Below, in pieces: positions 1 through 8,890 of a stretch of DNA of 64,000 nt; positions within the stretch are counted from its first letter, which is position 1, and every line of letters starts with the position of its first letter. The DNA is from Cymbomonas tetramitiformis. Lineage: Eukaryota; Chlorophyta; Pyramimonadophyceae; Pyramimonadales; Pyramimonadaceae. A model generated the notes under the pieces. That model did no database searches and was not told the origin of the DNA. It saw nothing but the letters and a program-made list of their open reading frames with translations. A program made the position numbers and the translations under genes. The DNA lies in assembly GCA_001247695.2 (NCBI GenBank), contig LGRX02026996.1:1-64000 (forward strand), read 5' to 3'.

Positions 1-122
1 TTGCTCCTTGCTTTTGACACCGTCAGAAGCATTTTTGCGCGACCTGCAAAGAGTGACATCCCCTCACAATTCAGTGGGACGTGTTACTGACTTGAAAGCA
101 TCTGGGACGTGCTCAATTACAG

Positions 123-1040
123 GGGAGATCTGAAGTCATTCATCAGGATGATGTGCACTCTTTGCACGGAACTCAGCGAGAACAATGGTTCAAAGACGCT
201 CACATGTTCAACGGATATCAAGCTCTTCTCCATGAATTGCGTCAGTCGGTGCAGGAACCAGCACAACTGTCTTCCTTGCCTTCAGGTCGGAACTTTGCGA
301 ACTACCCGCTTTCGCTGCACCTGCTAGAAAGCCAACTCGAGAACATGTGCTCATCACCGAGGCCTCGCCCGACCCTTCTGCAAAGAGCCCGCACTGGCGA
401 AGGAAAGCCATCACTGTGCTTCTCAGATAATGTTCATTGGCGCGTCATCTTCGTGGAGTCGGAGCACAAGTGCGTCTATATTTTTTATCCGTATGGCGTT
501 GGGTTCCTCACTCGTGTATTGGACAAACTCAAGACTGCCTTCAACACAACTGAAGATTGGAAGATTGTGGACCTCAACAGCAAACTCCAATCGGATGCAA
601 TGAGTTGTGGAGCATGGTGTATACTTATGCAACAATTGTGGCTCCGATTCACTATCACGTTACAGACTCTTGACTTCAAGACCTATGCGCTACACGAGTT
701 GGAGGCCCTAGGTGTTCGCGATTTGACTGCGCATCCCAACTACCGGGAAGAAAATGCATCGCGCATCACCGACTTCAAGCATACTTTGCACACAAAGGTC
801 ATCAAGCTGCTCGACAATCTTGAATCCGAAGTCCGAGTCATGCGCTCACATGCTCGTGAGGAGTGCTTGCGTGGGGCTTTTGAGGACGTGATCGACCTGT
901 CCGAGGAAGAAGACGATTCCTTTGTGTCCAAGCCCTTTGGTGTCCCAGATGATGTACCTCAGGGGAATACAGATACCACCTGCCGTGCAGGTTCACACAA
1001 ACCCTCTACCCTCAATGAACTTTGCACAAATCTTTGTTGA
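123..1040 (+). CDS. Ulp1/SENP-like (C48) cysteine protease exon, N-terminus outside the window
   Basis: Residue numbers count from the GTG at 153. The frame shows a Ulp1-type protease core: His95 in a HW pair, a hydrophobic strand ending FYPYG (111-115), then Gln146 and Asp148 before Cys152 in SCGAWC. Known Ulp1 proteases use His, Asp, Gln and Cys to cleave SUMO-like tails. Here the Asp expected after the strand is replaced by the YPYG stretch, so activity is uncertain. A 3' splice site (ATTACAG) ends at 122 and the frame is open from 123, so this is probably an internal or last exon. The tail is acidic (EEEDD near residue 250). Transposons often carry Ulp1 genes, and the neighbourhood is transposon-rich. 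It may be spliced to the next gene, but I found no convincing donor. Confidence 0.6.
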   Translation, partial: GRSEVIHQDDVHSLHGTQREQWFKDAHMFNGYQALLHELRQSVQEPAQLSSLPSGRNFANYPLSLHLLESQLENMCSSPRPRPTLLQRARTGEGKPSLCFSDNVHWRVIFVESEHKCVYIFYPYGVGFLTRVLDKLKTAFNTTEDWKIVDLNSKLQSDAMSCGAWCILMQQLWLRFTITLQTLDFKTYALHELEALGVRDLTAHPNYREENASRITDFKHTLHTKVIKLLDNLESEVRVMRSHAREECLRGAFEDVIDLSEEEDDSFVSKPFGVPDDVPQGNTDTTCRAGSHKPSTLNELCTNLC

Positions 1041-1144
1041 AAATTGGCTTAAAGCCTGCCTCTATGTGAAGTGCCCTATGCATGCCATCAAGATGTCCGC
1101 ACCATCTAGAGCCCTCAAAGCTGATTTCCCATAAAAACATGCAG

Positions 1145-2125
1145 GTGATGATGTTGGGATTGCACCCAGCAACCAAGGATCCCGGGAAACCAATTTGGAA
1201 AAAGCTGCGACAAGCAGTGGAGAGGCCAACAGCTCAGCAAGTATGGACATTGACCCCGATGCTTCATATGATGCCATGGCAGGGCAGCCAGAAACATCGG
1301 AGGCTACTCCTGACTCATCTTCACCTCTGGAAGCTGAGCAACTCGGAGGGAAGAGGGTGGAGGTGCACGGGGTCGTTGGGCGTGGCTTGGAATACAATGG
1401 GAAGAAGGGGAAATGCGTACGATGGGATGATGATTGCAAACGATTCACAGTCAAGATTGATGGGGATCTGCTGCCTTCCTACTTCTCTGACACCAGAGTG
1501 CGTGTTGCCTCCGAGACCTCTGGAGCACCCAATGAAGATGATATCGAACTCGAGCGTATCGGAGCAATGCTCAGAGAGGAGCACCTTCGTAAGGACAAGG
1601 AAGAGTTGGAGGAGCTGAGACGCCGTTTTGAAGATGGTGAGTACCATTTTTCAATGCAATCAATGACCATCCATACAGACATAGAGCAAAGTGCGCTCAT
1701 CATCCTATACTTTCCCTTCTATGACCGTTGTCACCCCAGACTGTTCCCTTAGTCTGGGATGACAATAGAAGTCTAAGACCTATTGACTTACCACAATTTG
1801 CCATATGCATATTCTGTCCCCCATGTGCTACATTGAGTCACATCCTTTAGAACAATGTAATGTGCGGTCATTCATTCAATGCATCCTAACATTGATTATT
1901 GCACTGGTATGTGTAGGCGGAGATGATGATTACTGCGATGAGACTGAGGGATCACTAATGAGGCGCATCAAAGAGCTGGAGAAGCAGATCAGTATTGCCA
2001 CGGCCCCAAAGGTGTATGCAGCGCGTCATTTCGACGAAACCATGATCGAGGACTTTTATGAGCAGGAAGTACACAAGGACATCAAGGACATACGACGGAA
2101 TGCTATGCGCAGAGTGTATTACTAA
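1145..2125 (+). CDS. Two-exon acidic and coiled-coil protein, function unknown
   Basis: Exon A ends at 1636 with donor GTGAGT (1637-1642). The acceptor AG is at 1915-1916 and exon B runs 1917-2125. The intron is 280 bp, phase 1, and joins the frames without a stop. The frame is also open upstream of ATG 1195 to a possible acceptor (GCAG) at 1141-1144, so the true start may lie in an earlier exon, possibly the protease exon before it. The product has a Ser/Glu/Asp-rich N-terminus, then a small beta-rich stretch containing GKRVEVHG, NGKKG and FTVKIDGD, which resembles a short barrel motif common in algal proteins (inference). Exon B adds charged helical sequence with coiled-coil character and ends at TAA. 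No enzyme motif is visible. Confidence 0.55.
1637..1916 (+). other. Spliceosomal intron
   Basis: GTGAGT donor and TGTGTAG acceptor. Removing it keeps the reading frame open, whereas reading through meets a stop at 1750-1752. This is direct evidence that the DNA is eukaryotic nuclear sequence. Confidence 0.65.
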
Positions 2126-2731
2126 CGACGATCGCTCTTAATTGGAAGATGCGCTCTAAATTGGAAGATTTTTTGAAGGTCATTATTGTTTTGATGTTTT
2201 TTACATTATTTTAAACATATCATGCCCAAAAAATAGGGTGGTTATAATTTTGGAAGTTTTTCTCATCGTATGAGGCGGGGTTTTCAGAATTCTTACGCGT
2301 GACTCTTAGGCATATTGAGGAGTGTTCCAAAAATCCACATATGGTATTAGATCGAGATTAAAGGTTATAAAATGGAAGTAAAAAGGGAAAAATATGTACC
2401 TGTTTATCGTATGTTTGATATTTTCATCGATTTCAGCACAATTTTGCCAAAACCCCCCTCAAACCCTATGCTTTATCACACGCGTATTCACAAAGGGCGT
2501 GTAACATATGTAAAGGTTCTTGCTAATGGACCCGTCACGTGCTATGTTATAATGTAGTTTGCCATAAAACATATTTGAACAAATAAAATATCAAGCACTT
2601 GCATCTCCGTGCAGATTTCTGGAGCAAATGGCCCTCTAGCGGGGGAAACCCTGAGTGGTAACACCAATTTAGGGTGTAAGCACAACCACATGTGTACATG
2701 CATGCACATACGAACTCTTGACTGCACTTAT
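2126..2731. other. Intergenic, AT-rich, no gene seen
   Basis: AT-rich sequence between convergent genes. The only open frames are short and have no recognisable domain. A direct echo of the phrase GCTCTTAATTGGAAGAT / GCTCTAAATTGGAAGAT sits at about 2134-2170, just after the upstream stop codon. Confidence 0.5.
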
Positions 2732-4009
2732 TTACTCTTCAGAGTTCTCCAGCAGTGCTTTTAAAAGCTCAGCTTTCTCCTCACAACCTGGAATTCCGCC
2801 TTGAACACCAGATTTTGCGGACTCATCCCAGCATGTCAACACCTCGTTCACGTCAAATGTAGACTTCATGCGAAGGGTGCGGGCACCCCGTACGAAAGCT
2901 CCAGCCTCACAGAGTTGTTCTACCGTCTCGAACGTTCTCCGTGACTGTGCTGGCAACCAGAACTGCCAGGGTATCTCCTTCCGTGAGGCATGCTGCCCCA
3001 CCACCTCCACGAAATGGAGTGGGAGTGACTTACCGCCGTCCGGGAGCATAACGTTGAACCAACACTTGTCGCTGGCTTCCCCGCCTGCAACGGTCACGGC
3101 ATAGCTGCCCACAGTCATGTCCTCGAACCAGTAGTCGGCTGCCAAGTGTTCCTTCTGCGATGCCAAACGCATCCCACGGTCATATAGACTCTCGTCAACA
3201 CCGGAGGAGTGCTCATCGTCGCCACCATCCGTGCCCTCACTGCTGCTGGGCTGTTTCTGCTGTTTTGGCTGCTTTCCAGGCTTCTTCTTGCGCGCTGCAA
3301 CCTGCCGACTCCGACTGCGAGTGGCAAGATTCATCTCCATATCAGTATCATCGCTGTCGCCTTCGGAGGCGGGTGAAGTTCTGCGCGCCCTGTTTTGCCT
3401 TTGTGCGCCTGAAAACCTCTTGCGAGCAGCAGGTGGATCTCCTCTCCGACTCCTCTTTCCATTTGCTTCACGCACACCTGCCTCTGCACGAACTGCGGGA
3501 GCTTCTTCACCAGCTTCTTCTGCCTCTGCACGAACTGCGGGAGCTTCTTCACCAGCATCTTCTGCCTTCAAAAGCTGGATCAGGCGTTCCAACTTCTTGG
3601 TCTTGGTCGTAAGACCCCGCAGTTCAGCATTCCGCTCAGATAACACTCGGTGTAAGTGTTTATCCTCGTACCTGCGTAAGCGAACCCTAGTTTCAAACTT
3701 CTCTATACACTTCGTATTATCTTCGCATACTCTTACACCGCAATGACGGACTCTCACGACGACGAGACTAGAATCCTGAGGGAAGTTTTTCCCTGGATGA
3801 GAGAGGGTTTTCTTAGCGAAAATCAAGAACAAGGAACGACCTCTTCTACCGTCGTTCCGAACACACCAGGAACAACGGACTCGGACGACGAGGTTACAAT
3901 CTTGCGGCAGGTTTCTCCTTGGTTGCAAAGCTCCACAACAGCGACACCTGAAGACGAAGCGACGACTTCTTCTACCGGGAATCAAAGGACTCCCGCAACA
4001 CAGGAGCAA
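2732..4009 (-). CDS. Coiled-coil, Lys/Glu-rich protein, 5' end uncertain
   Basis: An open minus frame of 425 codons that ends at 2732. The upstream third overlaps the opposite-strand RING-like gene at 3743 and looks non-coding. From about 3680 downward it reads as protein: a charged helix rich in Leu, Glu and Arg, then a 14-residue tandem repeat (EEAPAVRAEA twice, about 3485-3560), a basic Lys/Gln tract, and a compact C-terminal part of about 130 residues with WFEDMTVGSYAV and WQFWLP. A possible splice acceptor (TACGCAG on the minus strand, near 3675) suggests an upstream exon; otherwise the first usable ATG is at 3340. Family not recognised. It lies beside a transposase-like gene and may be an accessory transposon protein, possibly DNA-binding given its basic tract (inference). 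Confidence 0.45.
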   Translation of the reverse strand: MLLCCGSPLIPGRRSRRFVFRCRCCGALQPRRNLPQDCNLVVRVRCSWCVRNDGRRGRSLFLIFAKKTLSHPGKNFPQDSSLVVVRVRHCGVRVCEDNTKCIEKFETRVRLRRYEDKHLHRVLSERNAELRGLTTKTKKLERLIQLLKAEDAGEEAPAVRAEAEEAGEEAPAVRAEAGVREANGKRSRRGDPPAARKRFSGAQRQNRARRTSPASEGDSDDTDMEMNLATRSRSRQVAARKKKPGKQPKQQKQPSSSEGTDGGDDEHSSGVDESLYDRGMRLASQKEHLAADYWFEDMTVGSYAVTVAGGEASDKCWFNVMLPDGGKSLPLHFVEVVGQHASRKEIPWQFWLPAQSRRTFETVEQLCEAGAFVRGARTLRMKSTFDVNEVLTCWDESAKSGVQGGIPGCEEKAELLKALLENSEE

Positions 4010-4213
4010 GCCGCCACCACCACCACCTCGGAAAGAGAGGAAGGAAACAAGTGCGTCGTCTGCTTAGAAATAGTTTTCCCTGCGGAAACGTGGGTTTCAG
4101 GGTTAGGATGTGACTGCAAAAACGTGCTGTATCATCACCCTTGTTCCCAGGCCTACTTGGCAAGTTGCACGGATATTGCAAAATGCCCTTGTTGTAGGAA
4201 GATCTGGAGCTAG
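3743..4213 (+). CDS. RING-like zinc-finger protein
   Basis: 156 residues starting at ATG 3743. The first 105 residues are disordered, Thr/Ser/Glu-rich, and hold two similar segments (ILREVFPW and ILRQVSPW, each after an acidic run). The last 50 residues form a Cys/His cluster: CVVC, then CDC, HHPC, and a final CPCC, in the order expected for a RING-type cross-brace. RING proteins act mostly as E3 ubiquitin ligases. The spacing is irregular, so a divergent RING or another zinc-binding fold is possible. The gene is followed by the minus-strand transposase-like gene, and both may belong to one mobile element. Confidence 0.55.
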   Translation: MTDSHDDETRILREVFPWMREGFLSENQEQGTTSSTVVPNTPGTTDSDDEVTILRQVSPWLQSSTTATPEDEATTSSTGNQRTPATQEQAATTTTSEREEGNKCVVCLEIVFPAETWVSGLGCDCKNVLYHHPCSQAYLASCTDIAKCPCCRKIWS

Positions 4214-4290
4214 AACAAGAAACCTACCTGACTTTGCTTAGACACTTGAAGGACAATAATGACAAAATAAATATAAATAAGGTATAAATG

Positions 4291-4302
4291 AGATCGCACT
4301 AG
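4291..4302. repeat. Candidate left terminal inverted repeat
   Basis: AGATCGCACTAG here is matched in inverted orientation (CTAGTGCGATCT) at 6680-6691, bracketing the transposase-like gene. The 12-base match is suggestive but short, and the right copy lies inside a larger palindrome. Confidence 0.35.
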
Positions 4303-4319
4303 GCTGGTAAACGGTCGTC

Positions 4320-6527
4320 TTACCTTCTGGAAATCAGCTCAGTACAATACTTGGCCTCGCGCATAAAAGCCACAACCTCGTTGATGTCAATATTTTTCAG
4401 GACTTCTTTCTCCACCACTTGTTTCTTATGTGTCACGCCGTCGAAACATACATTGAACTGCTCCGCCTTAGCATACCGCGTCTTCAAGAGCCCATCGCAT
4501 TTGACTGTAGATGCGCGGGTATGCGCACGTGTCAGCAGCAGTGGAAGGTCCCACTTCGGAGGTAATCGCTCGGGATGCCGCTCTCGCACGGCCTCCACCT
4601 TCAAAGGCAAGGGGAAGGTTGCTTTCAATTCCTCGTGTCGTTGTTGGCTCACCAGATCTGGCGTTGCGGCTCGGAGTCCCACTAGACAGCTCCGCGTTGT
4701 TTGCTCCATGTCCAATACCTTGTTTCCCTTCCCCTTGCGCTTCCATTCCGGGTTGTCCATATAGCCCGGGGCGGAGTCGCCGTCGGGATAACTGGTACAA
4801 ATAATCAGCCCAAGGTTCGGGTCCTCGTCCACGCCACTTGGTAGCCATTCCTTGAACCTGTCACCAAACTTGTACTTCGCTCTGACGAGCTTGTCCGGAG
4901 CGACGTAAAAGCACCAAGTATGCACCTTGCGGTCTCGTCCAGCGTGGCCACCAAACTCTTCGTTCAAGTGCGGGTCGATCCACGATTTGAAGTCCAAGTT
5001 GCAGCCGACGAAGTACGTGTGCTTGTTGATGGTTGTTATCGTCCAGGCAAAGAGAAAGGCAATCCATTGTTCCAAAGATATGAACCAGTGGCCTTTTTTC
5101 TCCGCGGTCTTACCCCACAACAGCATCTTCAGCAACCCGAAAAAGCCATCGACGTCGTTGTGGGAGTGGCCTACGGGCAGACGGTGTAGGTAGATCTCTT
5201 TGTACAGCCCGTGGTGAACCAGGAGGCAGAAGAAGGCGAAAACATGCCGGTTCCAGTTTTCCGACCCTCCGTCCATTTGCACGTGGCATGTTTGCCGAAA
5301 GTGCCGCTCCGTGTTCTCCACCACATACCGTAGCAGAATATCGAGCGTCGTGAGGCACATGTTCACGTCTTTGCCAGGAACCCATGGCATAAGTAAACAC
5401 GTGCACAACACCGTGCCGTGCATCACGATTGCTTGCAGATGAAGGTGGAAGAAACTTCCAGCTTTGTCGCTCATCGCCTTGACCTTCACGGGGAAGTGCG
5501 GACAAACGGTGTTGTTGTTTGCCGCCCCGTCGAAACAATACGAGTCACTGATGCCGAACTGGTTGGCACTATCAGCACGGGTGTTATTGTACTGAGCTCT
5601 CTCATTTCGATAATCACTCCGGTGCGCGTCGTTAAGCGTCTTCCAGTCCTCCAGGTCCTCCAAGTCCTTTACAGCACGGCGCTGCTTCGTCAAGATTTTG
5701 CATGTCGTGCACTTACCTGCACAATCCTTCCGCTTGCGCATGGTAATATGCTTCGCGCGGAGGTACTCGCGCAGATACTTGCGAAACTGCGTGATTTTAA
5801 CCTGATAAACGCCGCGACGCATAAGCTTGTATGCGGCATAACAATCGGCTGGTCGGATCGGATTCATTTGGAGTTTGCTGTTTTGAGGTTGTGGCTCCGC
5901 CAACGGCAACAGCTCGTGAGCAGCGTACTCCAAGAAATAAGTCCAGTTCAGGTTCGTCGGGTCGTTGTACAGCGTCAAATTCCTCTTCCTTGTGCTCTCC
6001 AGCATGCCGCCCCCACACACGTGCGCGTGCCACTTGAACCATGTGCTTTCGGGAATAAAGTGCAGTCGTCGAAACGCATCCTTGCAGACTTTCTTGCCCA
6101 GGAACGTCAGCGAGTCGAACATCTCTATTTCAAGCTTCTGCGATCCGGGCTTGAACCTACGCGCACGAGTAAGCTCCGCGATGATGTTCTCCTTGAACTG
6201 GCGACCGTTTAGCGTAGACTTCTCACGTAAGTACGCCTGCACGGGACGATACTCGAATTGGGACAGACAGCGCCTCCCACACCTGCATTCGTTGGCGGGG
6301 TCCATCAGATCCCCGATCTTTGTCACGCTTTCCGCAGTATTGTTGGGCCCATATCCCGACGTTTTGGATTCTGCTTCCGGTTCCGAACGCTTCGCCTTTC
6401 TTGGGTTGATGGTTTTCGTCTTGCACATAAAGTCTTCCACCGTTTCATAGTAATAATCTTCTGAACCAGAAGAATTAGACGAAGCGCTAAGCTCAGAATC
6501 GCCTTCAGAGCACGACGAGCATAACAT
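4320..6527 (-). CDS. Transposase-like protein, DUF7869 type
   Basis: 735 residues, intact. An acidic N-terminus (Ser/Glu/Tyr) leads to a Cys cluster CRCGRRC (81-87) and a second one CAGKCTTC (269-276), both likely zinc-binding. The core shows CFDGAANN (331-338), VQMDGGSEN (416-424) and PVGHSHNDVDGFFG (451-464). The last is the hallmark of a family of plant, algal and animal transposon-derived proteins (DUF7869-like), and the spaced acidic residues D333, D419 and D458/D460 could form an RNase H-fold catalytic centre, as in DDE transposases (inference). ATG 6527 is the first Met, and the stop is TAA at 4320-4322. Short inverted repeats at 4291 and 6680 flank it. The chemistry of this family is not established to my knowledge. 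Confidence 0.7.
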   Translation of the reverse strand: MLCSSCSEGDSELSASSNSSGSEDYYYETVEDFMCKTKTINPRKAKRSEPEAESKTSGYGPNNTAESVTKIGDLMDPANECRCGRRCLSQFEYRPVQAYLREKSTLNGRQFKENIIAELTRARRFKPGSQKLEIEMFDSLTFLGKKVCKDAFRRLHFIPESTWFKWHAHVCGGGMLESTRKRNLTLYNDPTNLNWTYFLEYAAHELLPLAEPQPQNSKLQMNPIRPADCYAAYKLMRRGVYQVKITQFRKYLREYLRAKHITMRKRKDCAGKCTTCKILTKQRRAVKDLEDLEDWKTLNDAHRSDYRNERAQYNNTRADSANQFGISDSYCFDGAANNNTVCPHFPVKVKAMSDKAGSFFHLHLQAIVMHGTVLCTCLLMPWVPGKDVNMCLTTLDILLRYVVENTERHFRQTCHVQMDGGSENWNRHVFAFFCLLVHHGLYKEIYLHRLPVGHSHNDVDGFFGLLKMLLWGKTAEKKGHWFISLEQWIAFLFAWTITTINKHTYFVGCNLDFKSWIDPHLNEEFGGHAGRDRKVHTWCFYVAPDKLVRAKYKFGDRFKEWLPSGVDEDPNLGLIICTSYPDGDSAPGYMDNPEWKRKGKGNKVLDMEQTTRSCLVGLRAATPDLVSQQRHEELKATFPLPLKVEAVRERHPERLPPKWDLPLLLTRAHTRASTVKCDGLLKTRYAKAEQFNVCFDGVTHKKQVVEKEVLKNIDINEVVAFMREAKYCTELISRR

Positions 6528-6657
6528 ATTTCCTTCCTTCCCGCTTTAGCGACTTGGCGCTTTCTCAAATGTTTAAGCTTCAAAGTTTCAAAACTAATGA
6601 CCGGCGCGACGTTCCAGGCGTTCGAGCGTTTGATTGCCTTTCAATCGTCACATATAG

Positions 6658-6693
6658 TCAGATCGCACTAGTCACATCACTAGTGCGATCTGA
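6658..6693. repeat. Perfect 15-bp-arm palindrome near the transposase 5' end
   Basis: TCAGATCGCACTAGT, a six-base loop, then its exact reverse complement. Further partial copies of ACTAGT and CACTAG continue to about 6770. It lies upstream of two divergent genes and contains the candidate terminal repeat, so it may be a transposase binding site or an element end. Confidence 0.5.
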
Positions 6694-6876
6694 TTTCGCA
6701 CTAGTCGCGCGACTAGTACGGACTAGTGGCGTGAGTAGTGCGTTAATAGTGTGGTACTAGCGCGGTACTCGCGATATGCTATCTTTAAGAATTGATTTTC
6801 ACTATCGCAAGTATACTTTTCTGTGGACACAACTTTTTATCTTCTTTCTTCTCACTTACCATACTCCTACGTAATC

Positions 6877-7874
6877 ATGTCTGACGAAAAACTCTTTGGT
6901 GAAGGCTTCAAAGCGCAATCGGTGGAAGACCTTGACAACAGCGGCATACAAGAGGTCCGAAACTGCGCCAAGATCCTTAAACGCTTGTTGACGGACGAGC
7001 AGCTGGAAACGATTTTCCCCATTTCGGGAACAAAAGTCAACTGTCCGGAACGGGGTCGGAGGTGTTGCTCACTCCCGATATCATTGAGAACTGTTTTGAA
7101 CACTACACGCCGGACGACGCGGCGTGTTACCGCAACCTGGCGTCGTGGCAATTTTTGAAATCGGTGACGCAAACCCAGTTCGTGGATAAGCTGGAGGAGG
7201 CGGAGAAACGAGGCACAAAACCAGGATTGTATGATATTTTCACAATGGTGAACGCGGCGGAGAAGAAGGAGGAGGCGAAGAAGGAGGGCGATGGGGAGGA
7301 GGAGGACGCGTCGGAGTTCGAGTCGGAGGAGGAGGCGAAGAAGGAGGGCGATGGGGAGGAGGAGGACGATGAGGAGGACGACCAAGAGGACGAAATTGAG
7401 ATCCACTGCGCACAGCCCGCCGCAGAGGACCCAGAGAAGAAGTACACGACCTTCGCAACTAACAACGGTTTTGAGGTGATCTACAAGGTGGACGAGGAAG
7501 GGGTCCAGCAGCCCGCTGGACTCGAGAAATCGGACGAGGACAACGACCGGTTGGTTCTCTGGAACTACGCAGAGAACTTGCTGCAGAAGGCGGTGCTCAC
7601 ATTGGTGCGAGTGCATCAGTATTTCCCGCATTGTGATAAGCATCTGGTGCACGTCAATAAAGAGTTCCAAGTCCCCAAGCAACCGGCGGAAGAGACCGTC
7701 GACTTTGATCGAGTTGCAGATTGTGGCGGCGTGTACCCGAGGGTGCAGGTCCGCGCTCCGCATCGCTCCGAACCTCGTGGACCATCCCCTGCACCGTGCG
7801 CGCCACATTCCCACCATTACTACGCCCGGTGGTGTGTCCCCACCCTCACGTGCAACGCATCGTTTGCACCATAG
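6877..7874 (+). CDS. Acidic hypothetical protein with one frame change
   Basis: ATG 6877 opens a frame of charged helical sequence. At about 7030-7060 coding character moves to another frame, which continues from the LTPDIIENCF stretch to the stop at 7872-7874. A one-base indel or a small unrecognised intron would explain this. The middle has two copies of an EEAKKEGDGEEEDxxE segment (about 7265-7315 and 7330-7370) and a long Asp/Glu run; a folded region with LVLWNYAENLLQKAVLTLVR follows. The last 50 residues are Pro/His/Arg-rich and may be read-through into an intron. Family not recognised. It is transcribed away from the transposase-like gene. Confidence 0.45.
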
Positions 7875-7962
7875 CGCTGTTCAGGTCAGCCATTTCATTC
7901 AACATACATCAAGGGGAGGGGGGGGGCTTGGTTGTAGTAGGAGTGCTGGGTGTCGGCTGGAC

Positions 7963-8865
7963 TCACTGTTTGTCGTGCTTCTTCGCCCGTGCGTCATCCT
8001 CACCGTATTCCACAGCCATTCCAGCCCGAACCATTCCAGGTTTCATGGGATCCGTGCTTTCTGTTTCCTGCAGCAGCCGGCCCCCAACCGTGCTGTGCTC
8101 GTTGATCCGCGCCACGTGCGGGCTGGTCATGACGTATGCGTTTGTAGGCGCTCTCGCCTGCGTATCAGCACGCATCTTTGCAAACTTCGCATTGCGCATC
8201 CAGCGTCTGACTAGCCGTTTCACCGGGAAGTAGAAATAGTACTCCTGCGGGCGGTACACCTCACCCCGCGCCGTACGTGTCACACTGTATCTCTCCTCCT
8301 CGCACCACCCGACCGGCACTCCCGCCGCATCCCACGCGATGGGAACCCCGCATTTCTCCTGCGCTGATTTCTTGGTCTCTGCTGGAAACGTTCTGTGATA
8401 CTTCGGACACACATGCACTGCGTAGTCCCACACGGTCTCGGCACCAATCAGGCGTAGCATGTGCCAGAGCGACCCCGGTAAATTGGTGTTTGCTCCACCC
8501 AGCAGCATCTTCAAGATTTTCATGAACGTGTTGAAGTGCGCGTCTGTCCACTGCTGCCGCCGTTTCATGTCCAGCAAATACCACACAGCTTCCTGCAGCG
8601 TCACTCCGTGGGGGCTCGCCTGCCCATGCGTTAGAAGCGGATCCATCTTTTTGGGACTGAGTTCGGCCGACTCTGGCGCGTCCAATGTCTCCACTTTCGC
8701 TGGCTCCGGCGCGTCTACCGTCACCGCTTTCCCTGCCTCCGGAGGGTCCACCGTCACCTCTTTCGCCGGCACCGGCGCGTACACCGTCACCTCTGCGTGA
8801 TGAGCCAGCAGCAAGGCGGCCGCCTCTTCCACCTCGATTTCCATGCCCGCCTTTGCAGCTAGTTC
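7963..8865 (-). CDS. Hypothetical protein exon, possibly downstream of the next minus gene
   Basis: The frame begins after a candidate acceptor (ACTCGCAG) at about 8866 and contains ATG 8844. It encodes a Glu/Ala-rich start, then three or four short repeats of the type VTVDAPEPAK (about 8690-8790), then a folded region with WYLLDMKRRQQWTDAHFN and CPKYHRTFP. The last recalls N-terminal regions of CACTA/En-Spm transposon proteins, where a CP plus aromatic motif precedes the catalytic part (weak resemblance only). It ends at 7963. It probably joins the exon at 8891-10027 by splicing, but exact junctions are not fixed. Confidence 0.4.
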   Translation of the reverse strand, partial: ELAAKAGMEIEVEEAAALLLAHHAEVTVYAPVPAKEVTVDPPEAGKAVTVDAPEPAKVETLDAPESAELSPKKMDPLLTHGQASPHGVTLQEAVWYLLDMKRRQQWTDAHFNTFMKILKMLLGGANTNLPGSLWHMLRLIGAETVWDYAVHVCPKYHRTFPAETKKSAQEKCGVPIAWDAAGVPVGWCEEERYSVTRTARGEVYRPQEYYFYFPVKRLVRRWMRNAKFAKMRADTQARAPTNAYVMTSPHVARINEHSTVGGRLLQETESTDPMKPGMVRAGMAVEYGEDDARAKKHDKQ

Positions 8866-8890
8866 CTGCGAGTGGCCGTCCCCTCCTGGC

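Noticed and set aside
3231..3746. 171-codon plus-strand ORF
   Set aside because: Antisense shadow of the Lys/Glu-rich minus-strand protein, with repeats arising from the same 42-bp duplication.
5418..6212. 264-codon plus-strand ORF
   Set aside because: Antisense to the intact 735-residue transposase-like protein and without its own domain.
6867..7817. 316-codon minus-strand ORF rich in Leu and Arg
   Set aside because: It is the antisense of the acidic Glu/Asp-rich gene on the plus strand; GAGGAG codons read as Leu/Pro on the other strand.
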